This document shows positions 24,580 through 32,590 of a stretch of 64,000 nucleotides of DNA, one piece after another. This stretch comes from Myxococcales bacterium UBA1660 (GTDB lineage Bacteria > Myxococcota_A > Polyangia > Polyangiales > Houyiibacteriaceae): NCBI GenBank assembly GCA_002320815.1, contig DCLA01000006.1, forward strand, positions 59,658 through 123,657, read 5' to 3'. A program made the position numbers and the translations under genes. The notes beneath the pieces are model-generated. The model was not told where the DNA came from and did not search any database. It saw nothing but the letters and a program-made list of their open reading frames with translations. Positions within the stretch are counted from its first letter, which is position 1. Each line of letters begins with the position of its first letter.

Positions 24580-24617
24580 CCCCTCACCATGCCGGCGCGC
24601 CCGAAGGGCGCCAACTT

Positions 24618-24944
24618 TCAGCCCTCGGTCGAGGCGTCGATCCAGCGGAGGTACGCGGCGGATCCGGCGGACACCGGGAGCGCGAGGACCTCGGGGGTGT
24701 CGTAGGGGTGGTGCTCCTCGAGCCAGGCGGAGACCTCGCCGACGAGGGCCGCCCGCGTCTTCACCACCAGCTGCACCTCGGCGTCGTCGTGGATGGCGCC
24801 CTCCCAGTGGTAGAAGGAGCGCACGCCCGGGATCAGGTTCACGCACGCCGCGAGGCGCGCCTCGACCAACCCCCGAGCCAGCTGGCCGCCGACCTCGGTG
24901 TTCGGCACGGTGCAGAGCACCACCCTCGCGTTCGTCTCGCTCAT
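24618..24944 (-). CDS. cutA: Divalent-cation tolerance protein CutA
   Basis: 108-residue trimeric PII-like protein. Seen: VVLCTVPNTEVGGQLARGLVE, ACVNLIPGVRSFYHWEG, EVQLVVKTR and EEHHPYDTPEVLALPV, all diagnostic. Its metal-tolerance role is historical and the true function is uncertain. The start overlaps the upstream lipoprotein stop as TGATG at 24942-24946, so translation is coupled. Confidence 0.94.
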   Translation of the reverse strand: MSETNARVVLCTVPNTEVGGQLARGLVEARLAACVNLIPGVRSFYHWEGAIHDDAEVQLVVKTRAALVGEVSAWLEEHHPYDTPEVLALPVSAGSAAYLRWIDASTEG

Positions 24945-25531
24945 CACAGCCCCACGATCCGCGGCGAGGCGCCGCCGCGCACGATGATCTTCCCGGTGCT
25001 CCGCCAGCCGGGCAACATCATCCGGAGCGCCCGCTGGCCGTCGTTGGTCAAGGGGATGGTGAGCACCACGTCGTCGGCGTCGAGGCCATGGGGCAGCCGC
25101 TGGTTCGGCTCGCTCTCCGCCCCCAGGGTGGTCGCCCGGACGAGATCCACCGCGACCAGCGACTCCAGGGTCGCCGTGCTCTGGACGCCGCGGCGTCGCG
25201 CCGGAGCCAGCACGCTCTGGAGCACCTCGGTGCGGCTCCGCGTGGCCGCGGTGAGACGCGGCTGCGTCAGCGCGACCCGCTCGGCGAGCAGGCGGTCCAT
25301 CTCGTCGCGCTGACCGGCGATGACCGCCTCGAGGAAGCGCAGGCCCAGGGCCCGGGCCTCGTCGAAGCCACCGCTCATCGCCAGCCCGGTCGGTCCGCGG
25401 CCGACCATCACCCGCTCGGCGGGGGGCGGGGTGTGCGGCAGCGGATCGGCGTCGGTCACCGGCGGGAGGGCCGGTGCGGGCGCGGTGCCGGCGCAGCCCG
25501 CCAGCAGCGCCCCGAGAAAGACGAGGCGCAC
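24944..25531 (-). CDS. Putative lipoprotein
   Basis: 195 residues starting with GTG at 25531: MRLVFLGALLAGCAG, a lipoprotein signal with lipobox LAGC. After a Pro-rich spacer the region about 50-195 resembles a small NTF2/DUF4440-like alpha+beta fold (FLEAVIAGQRDEMDRLLAERV), but this is weak. It sits 3 bases after the amidotransferase gene and is coupled to cutA. The function is unknown. Confidence 0.68.
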   Translation of the reverse strand: MRLVFLGALLAGCAGTAPAPALPPVTDADPLPHTPPPAERVMVGRGPTGLAMSGGFDEARALGLRFLEAVIAGQRDEMDRLLAERVALTQPRLTAATRSRTEVLQSVLAPARRRGVQSTATLESLVAVDLVRATTLGAESEPNQRLPHGLDADDVVLTIPLTNDGQRALRMMLPGWRSTGKIIVRGGASPRIVGL

Positions 25532-25534
25532 GCG

Positions 25535-26350
25535 CTAGAGGGACCGCTTCTCGACGGTCAGGTTGCGGTCGAGGATCACCACGTCGCCGTCGGCGAGCTC
25601 CACGTAGTCGGCGGGGAGCTCCACCCCTTCGAGGTCCGAGACCCACATCGCGTAGCGAAGGGCGCCCGCGTTCCCGCGCTCGGGCGGCAGGTCGTCGGGC
25701 GGATCGAAGAGACCCCGGCGCTCGACGTAGGCGGCGCGCGCGCCGCGGCAGACCCCGAAGAGCATGCGGCCGTTGGTGAGCACCATGTTCATCGTCGCCG
25801 GCGGCGCCTTCACCTCCGCGGTGAGGCGGTCGACCAGCGCGATGGCGGAGCGGAGCGAGGCGAGCACGTCGTCGGCGGCGACGTCCAGCTTGTCCAGGTT
25901 CCCGCCGTCGTGGAGGAACGAGAGGATCACGTGGAAGAGGACCTCGCTGTCGGTCTTGCCCCGGATGTTGCGGTTCACGAAGTCCGGCAGGGACGCCCGC
26001 AAGCGCTCCTCGATGGCCTCGAAGCGCTGGATGGTCCCGGTGTGCGCGAAGATCCAGCTGCGCATCCGGAAGGGGTGCGTGTTGTGGCTGCGGAAGTCAC
26101 CCACGGTCGGCTGTCGCAGATGCAACACGGCGCAGTCGGTCCGGACGTCCCGGGTCACCGACTCCCAGTCGAAGCCGTTGGAGTCGAACTGGGGCCGCTT
26201 CTTGTGGAGCACTTCGCCCCCCTGGTAGAAGCCGAGCCCCCAGCCGGTGGGTCCGACCGCGGGCGGCGGGGCGACCACGCCGCGCTCCTGGTGAAGCGCC
26301 GCGCCCAACCGGTCGTGCCGGTTCGCCATGTATCCCACGAGCCTGCCCAT
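25535..26350 (-). CDS. Class II glutamine amidotransferase-like protein lacking Cys2
   Basis: 271-residue protein of the YafJ/EgtC-like Ntn-hydrolase glutaminase family. Fold motifs are clear: PTGWGLGFYQGG, HLRQPTVGDFRSHNTHPF, FAHTGTIQRF and GKTDSEVLFH. The usual start is Met-Cys, with Cys2 as the processed nucleophile; here it reads MGRLVGYMAN, with Gly2 encoded by GGC (TGC would be Cys). No other Cys is near the N-terminus, so glutaminase activity is not expected by the known mechanism. Either the protein is catalytically dead or regulatory, or the base is a sequencing error. It sits second in a minus-strand operon, 81 bases after the small membrane protein. Confidence 0.85.
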   Translation of the reverse strand: MGRLVGYMANRHDRLGAALHQERGVVAPPPAVGPTGWGLGFYQGGEVLHKKRPQFDSNGFDWESVTRDVRTDCAVLHLRQPTVGDFRSHNTHPFRMRSWIFAHTGTIQRFEAIEERLRASLPDFVNRNIRGKTDSEVLFHVILSFLHDGGNLDKLDVAADDVLASLRSAIALVDRLTAEVKAPPATMNMVLTNGRMLFGVCRGARAAYVERRGLFDPPDDLPPERGNAGALRYAMWVSDLEGVELPADYVELADGDVVILDRNLTVEKRSL

Positions 26351-26431
26351 CGTCTGCCTTCTTTCGCGGAACGCTCGGCGTCCCTCGTTCTTCCCTGGAG
26401 TATCCTTGGATGGAACGGAGCCCCGGAGGAT

Positions 26432-26629
26432 TCACTCCACCGTGGGCTCGGTGCCTGACGACCGATCGGTCGTCACGTCGAGGGTCCTTTTCAAGAGCGC
26501 GTCGGTGCGCTGCGTCGCCCGGCGACGCGCCACACCGATCACGAGTCGGAGCACCACGAGCACCGTGACCAAGACGCCGACGACGACGAGGATCTCCGTG
26601 AAGGATCGCTCGATGAAGGCGCTGGGCAT
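26432..26629 (-). CDS. Small single-pass membrane protein
   Basis: 65 residues: a short polar start, a strong membrane segment (EILVVVGVLVTVLVVLRLVI), then a basic ARRRATQR and a Thr/Ser/Asp tail. Positive residues after the segment indicate a cytoplasmic C-terminus. GAGGTG lies just ahead of the ATG, supporting expression. It heads the operon running to xerD and is divergent from the barrel gene at 26717. No family is recognised. Confidence 0.65.
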   Translation of the reverse strand: MPSAFIERSFTEILVVVGVLVTVLVVLRLVIGVARRRATQRTDALLKRTLDVTTDRSSGTEPTVE

Positions 26630-26716
26630 GGTTCACCTCGGGGCACGACCCAAGGGTAGCAAGTCGGCCGCGCCGGGGCACGTTCCCCGAGGCCGACGGC
26701 GTGCTATCGAGGCCCG

Positions 26717-29389
26717 ATGAGCACTCTCCGCCGATGGACGTGGATCGTGCCCTTGGTCCTCGGGGGGATCGGCGCGGCCCTGCCCGTGGCCGCGCAGGAA
26801 CCGCTCGGCTACCGGGTCGACGCGCGGATCGACGCGGTGGACCGGCTCTTGGTCGTGACCCAGGTCCGAGTCCGGCCGGAGGGCGCGCGCCGGGTTCGGC
26901 TGTGGCTCCACTCGGACCGGCTGGCCGACCCGCCGGCGGCGATGGACGATCTCAGCGCGGGCTGGATCTTCCCCCGGGAGATCGATCGCGCCCCGGTCAC
27001 CGTCGACGCGGTGCGGGTGAACGGCGCGGTGGCCCGGTGGGACCGGCGGCTCCCGGAAGGCAGCGAGGGCCGGGACCACAGCGGCAGCGACATCGTGGTG
27101 GAGCTGCCCGATCCCACCGCGGCCGAGGTGGTGATCACCCTGCACACGCGCCAGCGGCTCCCCGAGCGCTTCGGGCGCGTGGGCCGCACCGCCGGCCGGA
27201 TCGCGCTGCTCGCGCCCTGGTATCCGCTCGTCGTCCGCGACGACACCTGGGCCTTCGAGGTGCCGCACCGGCTCCGCATCGAGGTGCCGGACGACCACGT
27301 CGTCGCCGGCTTCCCGGTCCGCCAGAGGGACGGCGCCTGGGAGGGGAGCGCCCGGGCGCCCTACCTCCCGCTGGTCGCCATGGAGGAGGAGCACCGCGAG
27401 CACGTCGTGCTCCGCAGCGACGGCCGACCCTTCACGGTGGAGGTCATCGCGCCCTACGCGCTCTACCGGGCGCCGCCGGCCGACGCGGACCCGCTGCACG
27501 GCCTGCGCGACATGGCGCGGGTCGACGTGGTGGCCCACGTGCGCGAGGTCGTCGACGGTGCGCTGCGGACCCTGGCGATGACCGGACGCGAGCCCGCCCG
27601 CCGGACGCTCCGGGTGGTCCTGGCCCCCTCCCGGACGGAGCTGGTGGCCACCGCTCCGGGGCTCGTGTTGATCAGCGACCGCATCGACGAACTCGCGCCC
27701 CTCGACGACCTCCTCGCGCTCCACGACCGGGCCCTGGTCCGGGCCGTCCTCCGCGCGCTGACCGACGGGGCGAGCGAGCCCACCGGGGACCGCGACTGGG
27801 CCCGGGACCTGCGCGCCGTGCTGCTCGCGGACCTGGACACGCTCCGGCGGGAGGGGAAGCTCACCACCGCGCGGGACTTGATCGACTGGGCCGGCTTCCA
27901 CCCCTCCATCGACCAGCTCCTCTACGCCCCGCAGATCGCCTTCGTCGACACCTACTTCGGCACCGTCGCCGAACCCGAGCGTTTCGGCGAGGACCCCACC
28001 CGAGCCCGCCGGCCGCGAGCGCGCGGACGGCGTCTCCTCGAGCACGCTCGGGATCGGCTGGAACCCGGCGCGTTCGACGCGCTCGCCGCCGGCCTCGTCC
28101 GGACCGCCACCCCCGCCCGGCAGCAGCTCGCGACCGCGGGCGTCGACGGGGCGACCCTGGACCGCTGGTTGGCCTCCCCGGGCCTCCCGGTGAACTATCG
28201 CCTCGGGACGCTCCGGAGCGAGCAGGCCGGGGACCACTGGGTCCACCACGTGGAGGTGATCCGCGAAGGCGCCGAGCGGCCGGAGCCGGTCGAGGTCCGG
28301 GTGACCGACCGGAGCGGCCACGTGGCCGACGCGGTGTGGGCCGGCGAGGACGATCACGGCACCGTGACCCTGGAGACGCCCCACGAGCGCGCCCAGGTGC
28401 AGATCGACCCGCGACGGCGTCTCCCCCAGTCCGCGGAGGTCGCCGATGGCCATCCCCTGGCCGACGACGCCGAGGTCCTTCCCTTCCGGCCCCCGATCAT
28501 CCAGCAGCTCAACCTCGCGGCCAGCGCGACCGAGGGCAACATCATCGGCGTCCTCGACGTGGTCGTCCGACGTCAGTACGACCTGGAGCACACCTGGGGC
28601 CTCAGCTTGCGCACCGGGCCCCGGAACACCGGGGGCGTCATCCGCTACATCCAGCTCCTGGGGCGCAAGCGGGACGGCAACAACCGTATCGGCGCGCTCA
28701 GCGGCGGCCTGACCTTCGACCGGCTCCACGAGGGTTTCTCGGCGAGCGGTGAAGGGGGCTGGCGGAGCGGGATCCTCCTGAGCGCCGGGTACAGCACCGT
28801 CCGCTACTTCCTCGATCCCCATCGGGGCTCCCGGGTCTTCGGCAATCTGCAGTACGGGCTCGTCCGCCGCGACGGGGGCCGCATCACCCACACCATCGCG
28901 CCCTCGCTCCGCGCCGCGGTGGTGATCCCGCTGGGCCTGCGGAACGTGCTGACCCTGGTCGGCGACGTGGCCTGGGTCTTCGGCGATCCGCTGCCCGGGG
29001 AACGCCCGGGGCTCGGCGGCCGCTTCCTGCTCCGGGGGTACCAGTCCGACGAGCTGGTCGGCCAGGGCCGCGTCTTCGTGGTCGCCGAGCACCGCTTCAC
29101 CCCCACCGTCTGGGGCGACCTGGACCTCGACCTCTTCCATCTGGTCTGGGTCCGGCGGATCCAGCTGGCCGTCTTCGCCGGCGCCGGCCTGGTCTACGAC
29201 GCCGATGACGGGCGCCGCGTGGCCCCCGGCGCGGAGATCGGCGGCGGTCTTCGCTTCCACTTCGAGTACGGCGGAGTGCAGCCCGGGGTCCTCTCGGTGG
29301 ACCTCGCCCGTCCCTTGCTACGGACGGCGCAGGCCCGCGCGTCCCGCGCCCCGGTGACGTTCGTGTTCGGCTTCGAACAGTATTTTTGA
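26717..29389 (+). CDS. Pseudo-M1-peptidase fused to Omp85-like outer-membrane barrel
   Basis: 890-residue outer-membrane protein. Signal peptide about 1-26. Residues about 27-270 form a beta-rich region like the N-terminal domain of M1 aminopeptidases (RVRPEGARRVRLWLHSDRL), followed by a helical region (about 270-480) where the metallopeptidase domain would be. Instead of HExxH I find only LLALHDRALVRAVLRAL, without the catalytic Glu. From about residue 600 strands of a BamA/Omp85-like barrel follow (GFSASGEGGWRSGILLSAGY, RFLLRGYQSDELVGQG, the GRG..LRGY-type motif), ending VFGFEQYF with a terminal Phe as BAM substrates require. Likely a secretion, assembly or surface-display factor; the following patatin gene may be a partner. 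Confidence 0.75.
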   Translation: MSTLRRWTWIVPLVLGGIGAALPVAAQEPLGYRVDARIDAVDRLLVVTQVRVRPEGARRVRLWLHSDRLADPPAAMDDLSAGWIFPREIDRAPVTVDAVRVNGAVARWDRRLPEGSEGRDHSGSDIVVELPDPTAAEVVITLHTRQRLPERFGRVGRTAGRIALLAPWYPLVVRDDTWAFEVPHRLRIEVPDDHVVAGFPVRQRDGAWEGSARAPYLPLVAMEEEHREHVVLRSDGRPFTVEVIAPYALYRAPPADADPLHGLRDMARVDVVAHVREVVDGALRTLAMTGREPARRTLRVVLAPSRTELVATAPGLVLISDRIDELAPLDDLLALHDRALVRAVLRALTDGASEPTGDRDWARDLRAVLLADLDTLRREGKLTTARDLIDWAGFHPSIDQLLYAPQIAFVDTYFGTVAEPERFGEDPTRARRPRARGRRLLEHARDRLEPGAFDALAAGLVRTATPARQQLATAGVDGATLDRWLASPGLPVNYRLGTLRSEQAGDHWVHHVEVIREGAERPEPVEVRVTDRSGHVADAVWAGEDDHGTVTLETPHERAQVQIDPRRRLPQSAEVADGHPLADDAEVLPFRPPIIQQLNLAASATEGNIIGVLDVVVRRQYDLEHTWGLSLRTGPRNTGGVIRYIQLLGRKRDGNNRIGALSGGLTFDRLHEGFSASGEGGWRSGILLSAGYSTVRYFLDPHRGSRVFGNLQYGLVRRDGGRITHTIAPSLRAAVVIPLGLRNVLTLVGDVAWVFGDPLPGERPGLGGRFLLRGYQSDELVGQGRVFVVAEHRFTPTVWGDLDLDLFHLVWVRRIQLAVFAGAGLVYDADDGRRVAPGAEIGGGLRFHFEYGGVQPGVLSVDLARPLLRTAQARASRAPVTFVFGFEQYF

Positions 29390-29429
29390 GGTTTTCTGCC
29401 CAAAATCGGTGACATCCGGTGTCGGCTAC

Positions 29430-29460
29430 TTGACGATCGTGGGGCAAACCAGCCTATAAG
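29430..29460 (+). promoter_or_regulatory. Sigma-70-type promoter for patatin gene
   Basis: TTGACG (29430-29435) and TATAAG (29455-29460) with a 19-base spacer (18 if CTATAA is used) lie in the 109-base gap before the patatin ATG at 29499, one of the few AT-richer patches of the window. It fits a housekeeping promoter with a ~30-base leader. Confidence 0.5.
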
Positions 29461-29498
29461 AACTGCGTTCAGTGGGGGATGGAGATCGGTACCACACG

Positions 29499-30416
29499 AT
29501 GAGTCGACCCAGATTGGCGTTCGTCGCCTCCGGAGGAGCCACCAAGGGCATCGCGCATTTGGGTGCGCTCAAGGCGATCGAGGAGCTGGGTCTGCGGCCC
29601 GACATCTTCGTCGGCGCGTCCACCGGCGCCATCGTCGCGGCCTTCTGCGCCCAGGGCGTGAAGGCGGACGAGATGGTCGACTGGCTCCGCCCCTGGCCCA
29701 CCCGCCGACGCGGCAAGGCCCTGCTCACCTGGCGGCACTTCTTCGGCGCCCCGAACCTCGAGCAGATGGGCAGCCCCGGCTGGCTCACCAGCGGGATGTT
29801 CAGCATCGACCGCTTCCAGCGGCACCTGGCCAAGGCGCTGCCCAAGGACGACTTCCGGCAGCTCGACCGCGAGCTCTACGTCACCGCCACCGAGATCGAC
29901 GGCCGAGGCCGCGCGGTCTTCGGGCGCGGCAAGCGCCAGGACGTGCCCATCAGCGAGGCCGTCGCCGCCTCCTGCTGCGTGCCGCTGATGTTCCGTCCCA
30001 AGCGGATCGGCGATCGCTACTACGTCGATGGCGAGCTGACCCGGACCCTGAGCCTCGATCTGGCGGTCGCCGCGGGCGCCGACGTCGTGGTCATCAGCAA
30101 CGTCTACCGGCCCCACGTGACCCCGGAGCCGACCAGCATCGCCCACCGCGGGCCCTTCGCCGTGGCGCGGCAGTCGCTGAACATCGTGCTCAGCGAGAAG
30201 GAGCGGCGGGGCATCGACCTGCTGCATCAGACCCACCCGAACGTCACCGTCCTCGACGTGGCGCCGGACCTCGGCGAGTTCTCGTTCACCAGCCGGCGCG
30301 AGGCCCGGAAGCTCCTGCAGCGTGGGTATCGCGAAGCCCTGCGGGTGCTGGCCTCGGCCAAGCGGCGCGGCACCTTCGACTTCGCCAGCAACGTCGGCTT
30401 CGTCGGCCGCGCCTGA
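29499..30416 (+). CDS. Patatin-like phospholipase
   Basis: 305-residue Ser-Asp dyad acyl hydrolase. Oxyanion loop GGATKG (12-17), nucleophile Ser41 in GASTG and Asp177 in YVDGELTRT are all in place, so it should be active on phospholipids or other acyl esters. No signal peptide or membrane segment is present. ATG 29499 is chosen because it starts directly before the conserved RLAFVASGGATKG. It follows an Omp85-like barrel gene; in type Vd secretion patatin and barrel are one polypeptide, so a split arrangement is conceivable but unproven. Confidence 0.88.
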   Translation: MSRPRLAFVASGGATKGIAHLGALKAIEELGLRPDIFVGASTGAIVAAFCAQGVKADEMVDWLRPWPTRRRGKALLTWRHFFGAPNLEQMGSPGWLTSGMFSIDRFQRHLAKALPKDDFRQLDRELYVTATEIDGRGRAVFGRGKRQDVPISEAVAASCCVPLMFRPKRIGDRYYVDGELTRTLSLDLAVAAGADVVVISNVYRPHVTPEPTSIAHRGPFAVARQSLNIVLSEKERRGIDLLHQTHPNVTVLDVAPDLGEFSFTSRREARKLLQRGYREALRVLASAKRRGTFDFASNVGFVGRA

Positions 30417-30476
30417 GGCGACGGGTCCCGGCGCGCCCCCGGGTCCCTACCCCGCCTCGCTGACCCGACCGAACCC

Positions 30477-30498
30477 GAGCGCCCGGCGGCGGGCGCTC
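30477..30498. terminator. GC-rich hairpin between convergent genes
   Basis: GAGCGCCC (30477-30484), 6-base loop, GGGCGCTC (30491-30498): a perfect 8-bp stem placed exactly between the patatin stop (30416) and the stop of the convergent TPR gene (30497). It is probably a bidirectional terminator; no T-run on the + side beyond TCCTCTT. Confidence 0.45.
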
Positions 30499-31435
30499 AG
30501 TCCTCTTCGGTCTGCCGACCGCGGATGGCCCGGCGGGTCAGCTCCCGGAGCTTCGGCCGCGCCTCGCGGGCCAGGGCGCTTCGGGGCCAGCGGCTGATCA
30601 GCCGGCGCAGGGCGGCCCGGGCGGTGTCGATGTCGTCGAGCTCTTCCGCGCAGAGGGCCAGGAGCCAGGTGGCGTCGTCCTGAAGGTCCCGGTCGATGTT
30701 CTGCTCCACCACCTGCCGGGCGTAGACCATGGCCTCGCTCTGCCGGTCCAGGCGCCGCAGGGCCCGGGCCAGGTGGTACTTGACCGAGGGGATGTGCGCC
30801 GCCTCGTCCCGGAGCCGAATGGCCTCCTGGAAGCGCTCGGCGGCCTCGGCGTAGCGGCCGTTCCGCATCATCTCCAGGCCGTTCTGGTAGGCGGCGACGC
30901 TGAGATCGAGCCGGAACCGGTCGTAGGTGTCGCGGAAGAAGGCCGCCTCGGCCTGGGAGAGCTTCTCGCTGCGGACGTCCTCGTACTGGTCGACGACCTC
31001 CTGGCGGCGCTGCTGCCGGATGAGGTCGTAGAAGGTCCCGGCCTTGGCCTCGGCGCGGGCCCGCTCCTCGGCGCGCCGGGTCTCCTCGGCGAGCTCCTCC
31101 TCGAGATCCTCCACTTGCCGCGAGAGGTGGGTCATCTCGGACTCGATCTCGCGGATCCGCGCGTCCGACGCGAGCTTCAGCCCCGCGAACGAGATGACGG
31201 CCATGACCACCAGGAAGACGCCGCCGTTCCAGTTGAAGCGGCGCTCGTAGCCCGCCTGGCGCTTGGCGATGGACTTCACGTCGGCGCCGAGCGAGTTGAC
31301 CAGGTTGTTCGTCTTGATGGTCAGCCCGCGGGACTCGATGATCTCGCGCTTGATCTCACGGATCTCCTCGTCGGCTTCGCGCATGGGATCGCTGCCGTAG
31401 CCCCCGAAGGGCACGCGATCAAGCCATCGCGTCAC
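30497..31435 (-). CDS. Membrane-anchored coiled-coil/TPR protein
   Basis: 312 residues (295 if the ATG at 31384, MREADEEIREIK, is used). An N-terminal charged helix is followed by one membrane segment (GGVFLVVMAVISFAGLKL), a strong coiled coil rich in Glu/Arg (REIESEMTHLSRQVEDLEEELAEE), and then TPR-like helices (GRYAEAAERFQEAIRLRDEA, AMVYARQVVEQNIDRD). The architecture is reminiscent of CpoB/YbgF-like or other envelope scaffolds, but no specific family is recognised. It is transcribed away from the lipoprotein-efp-epmA cluster. Confidence 0.72.
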   Translation of the reverse strand: MTRWLDRVPFGGYGSDPMREADEEIREIKREIIESRGLTIKTNNLVNSLGADVKSIAKRQAGYERRFNWNGGVFLVVMAVISFAGLKLASDARIREIESEMTHLSRQVEDLEEELAEETRRAEERARAEAKAGTFYDLIRQQRRQEVVDQYEDVRSEKLSQAEAAFFRDTYDRFRLDLSVAAYQNGLEMMRNGRYAEAAERFQEAIRLRDEAAHIPSVKYHLARALRRLDRQSEAMVYARQVVEQNIDRDLQDDATWLLALCAEELDDIDTARAALRRLISRWPRSALAREARPKLRELTRRAIRGRQTEED

Positions 31436-31528
31436 CGCGCCCGGCCCAGCGCCGTGGCTGGTTGACGGCCCCTCGGCCCTCTTCTACAAGCGTCGGCGGG
31501 TCGGCCTGGCCGGCCCGCGGAATCGCTC

Positions 31529-31930
31529 GTGAATCCTCGCCCGTCCACCAGGCTCCTCTTCGCTGCGCTCGGCTTCGTGATGGCGTGCGCGGGACCGCTG
31601 CGCGCGCCGGTGACCGGCGCCGAGGGCGTCTCGGGGCTGGTCACCGTGGAGCCCATCGAGGGCGGCGAGCAGCTCGTGACCCTCTCCCTGGAGGCCCTGC
31701 CCTTCCCCAGCCACCGGGCCCCGGCGCTCCGGACCTACGTGGTCTGGTTCGCCGAGGAGACCCCGCGGCGGGTCGGCGAGCTGGTCTACGCGCCCGAGGC
31801 CCGGGAGGGCCGGATGCACGCCGAGCACGAGGGCGGGAGATTCCGCATCCTGATCACCGCGGAGCGGAGCGCCGAGGTGGCCACGCCGAGCGAGTACGTC
31901 GTCGTCGACCAGTGGGTCGGCGAGGGCTGA
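31529..31930 (+). CDS. Small putative lipoprotein
   Basis: 133 residues starting with GTG at 31529. The signal peptide MNPRPSTRLLFAALGFVMACAG carries a lipobox (MAC). The mature part is beta-rich (YVVWFAEETPRRVGELVY, RFRILITAERS), resembling a small anti-sigma-type or sensor beta domain but not assignable. It lies 32 bases before efp, on the same strand. Confidence 0.65.
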   Translation: MNPRPSTRLLFAALGFVMACAGPLRAPVTGAEGVSGLVTVEPIEGGEQLVTLSLEALPFPSHRAPALRTYVVWFAEETPRRVGELVYAPEAREGRMHAEHEGGRFRILITAERSAEVATPSEYVVVDQWVGEG

Positions 31931-31962
31931 GAGCACCCAGAAGGAACCAACGGAGCCGACCC

Positions 31963-32526
31963 ATGGCAGACACCACCGACATCAAGAAGGGCTACAAGAT
32001 GCTCATCGACCGGACGCCCTACGTCGTGGTCGATTACCAGTTCGTGAAGCCCGGCAAGGGCCAGGCCTTCTACCGCACCAAGCTCAAGAACATGGTCACC
32101 GGCGCCGTCCTGGACCGGACCTTCAAGAGCGGTGAGAAGGTCGAGAAGGCCGACACCGAAGAGCGCGCGATGCAGTACCTCTACCAGGAGGGCGAGCAGT
32201 ACGTGTTCATGGACAACGAGACCTACGACCAGATGCGCCTCACCGGTGACCTCCTGGGCGAGGCGGTCTACTTCCTCTTGGACAACATGAACATCGACGT
32301 GATGCTCTTCGAAGGGCGTCCCATCGGCATCACCCCGCCCACCTTCGTCGAGCTCGACGTCGTCGAGACCGAACCCGGCTTCAAGGGCGACACCAGCTCC
32401 AACACCACCAAGCCGGCCACCCTGCAGACCGGCCTGACGGTCAACGTCCCCCTCTTCGTCGAGGTGGGCGACAAGCTGAAGGTCGACACGCGCACCGGCG
32501 ACTACGTCGAGCGCGTCAAGGTCTGA
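31963..32526 (+). CDS. efp: Elongation factor P
   Basis: Rescues ribosomes stalled on polyproline. 187 residues, full length with the three beta-barrel domains. The tip loop KPGKGQAF carries Lys32 as the modification site; with EpmA encoded next door, beta-lysylation of Lys32 is expected. VGDKLKVDTRTGDYVERV closes the protein as in other EF-Ps. Ribosome binding: GGAGCC about 6 bases before the ATG. EpmB and EpmC are not in the window. The Pro-rich proteins encoded here (for example the AgmX and PEGA proteins) are natural clients. Confidence 0.96.
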   Translation: MADTTDIKKGYKMLIDRTPYVVVDYQFVKPGKGQAFYRTKLKNMVTGAVLDRTFKSGEKVEKADTEERAMQYLYQEGEQYVFMDNETYDQMRLTGDLLGEAVYFLLDNMNIDVMLFEGRPIGITPPTFVELDVVETEPGFKGDTSSNTTKPATLQTGLTVNVPLFVEVGDKLKVDTRTGDYVERVKV

Positions 32527-32590
32527 CGCCCTGTCCGAGAGCCCGCGCTATCCCATCGAGATCGTCCGCAGACTGCGGCCGCCGGCGCCC

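Noticed and set aside
26633..29260. 875-codon open frame antisense to the barrel protein
   Set aside because: Shadow of the + strand gene, which has a signal peptide, strand pattern and terminal Phe.
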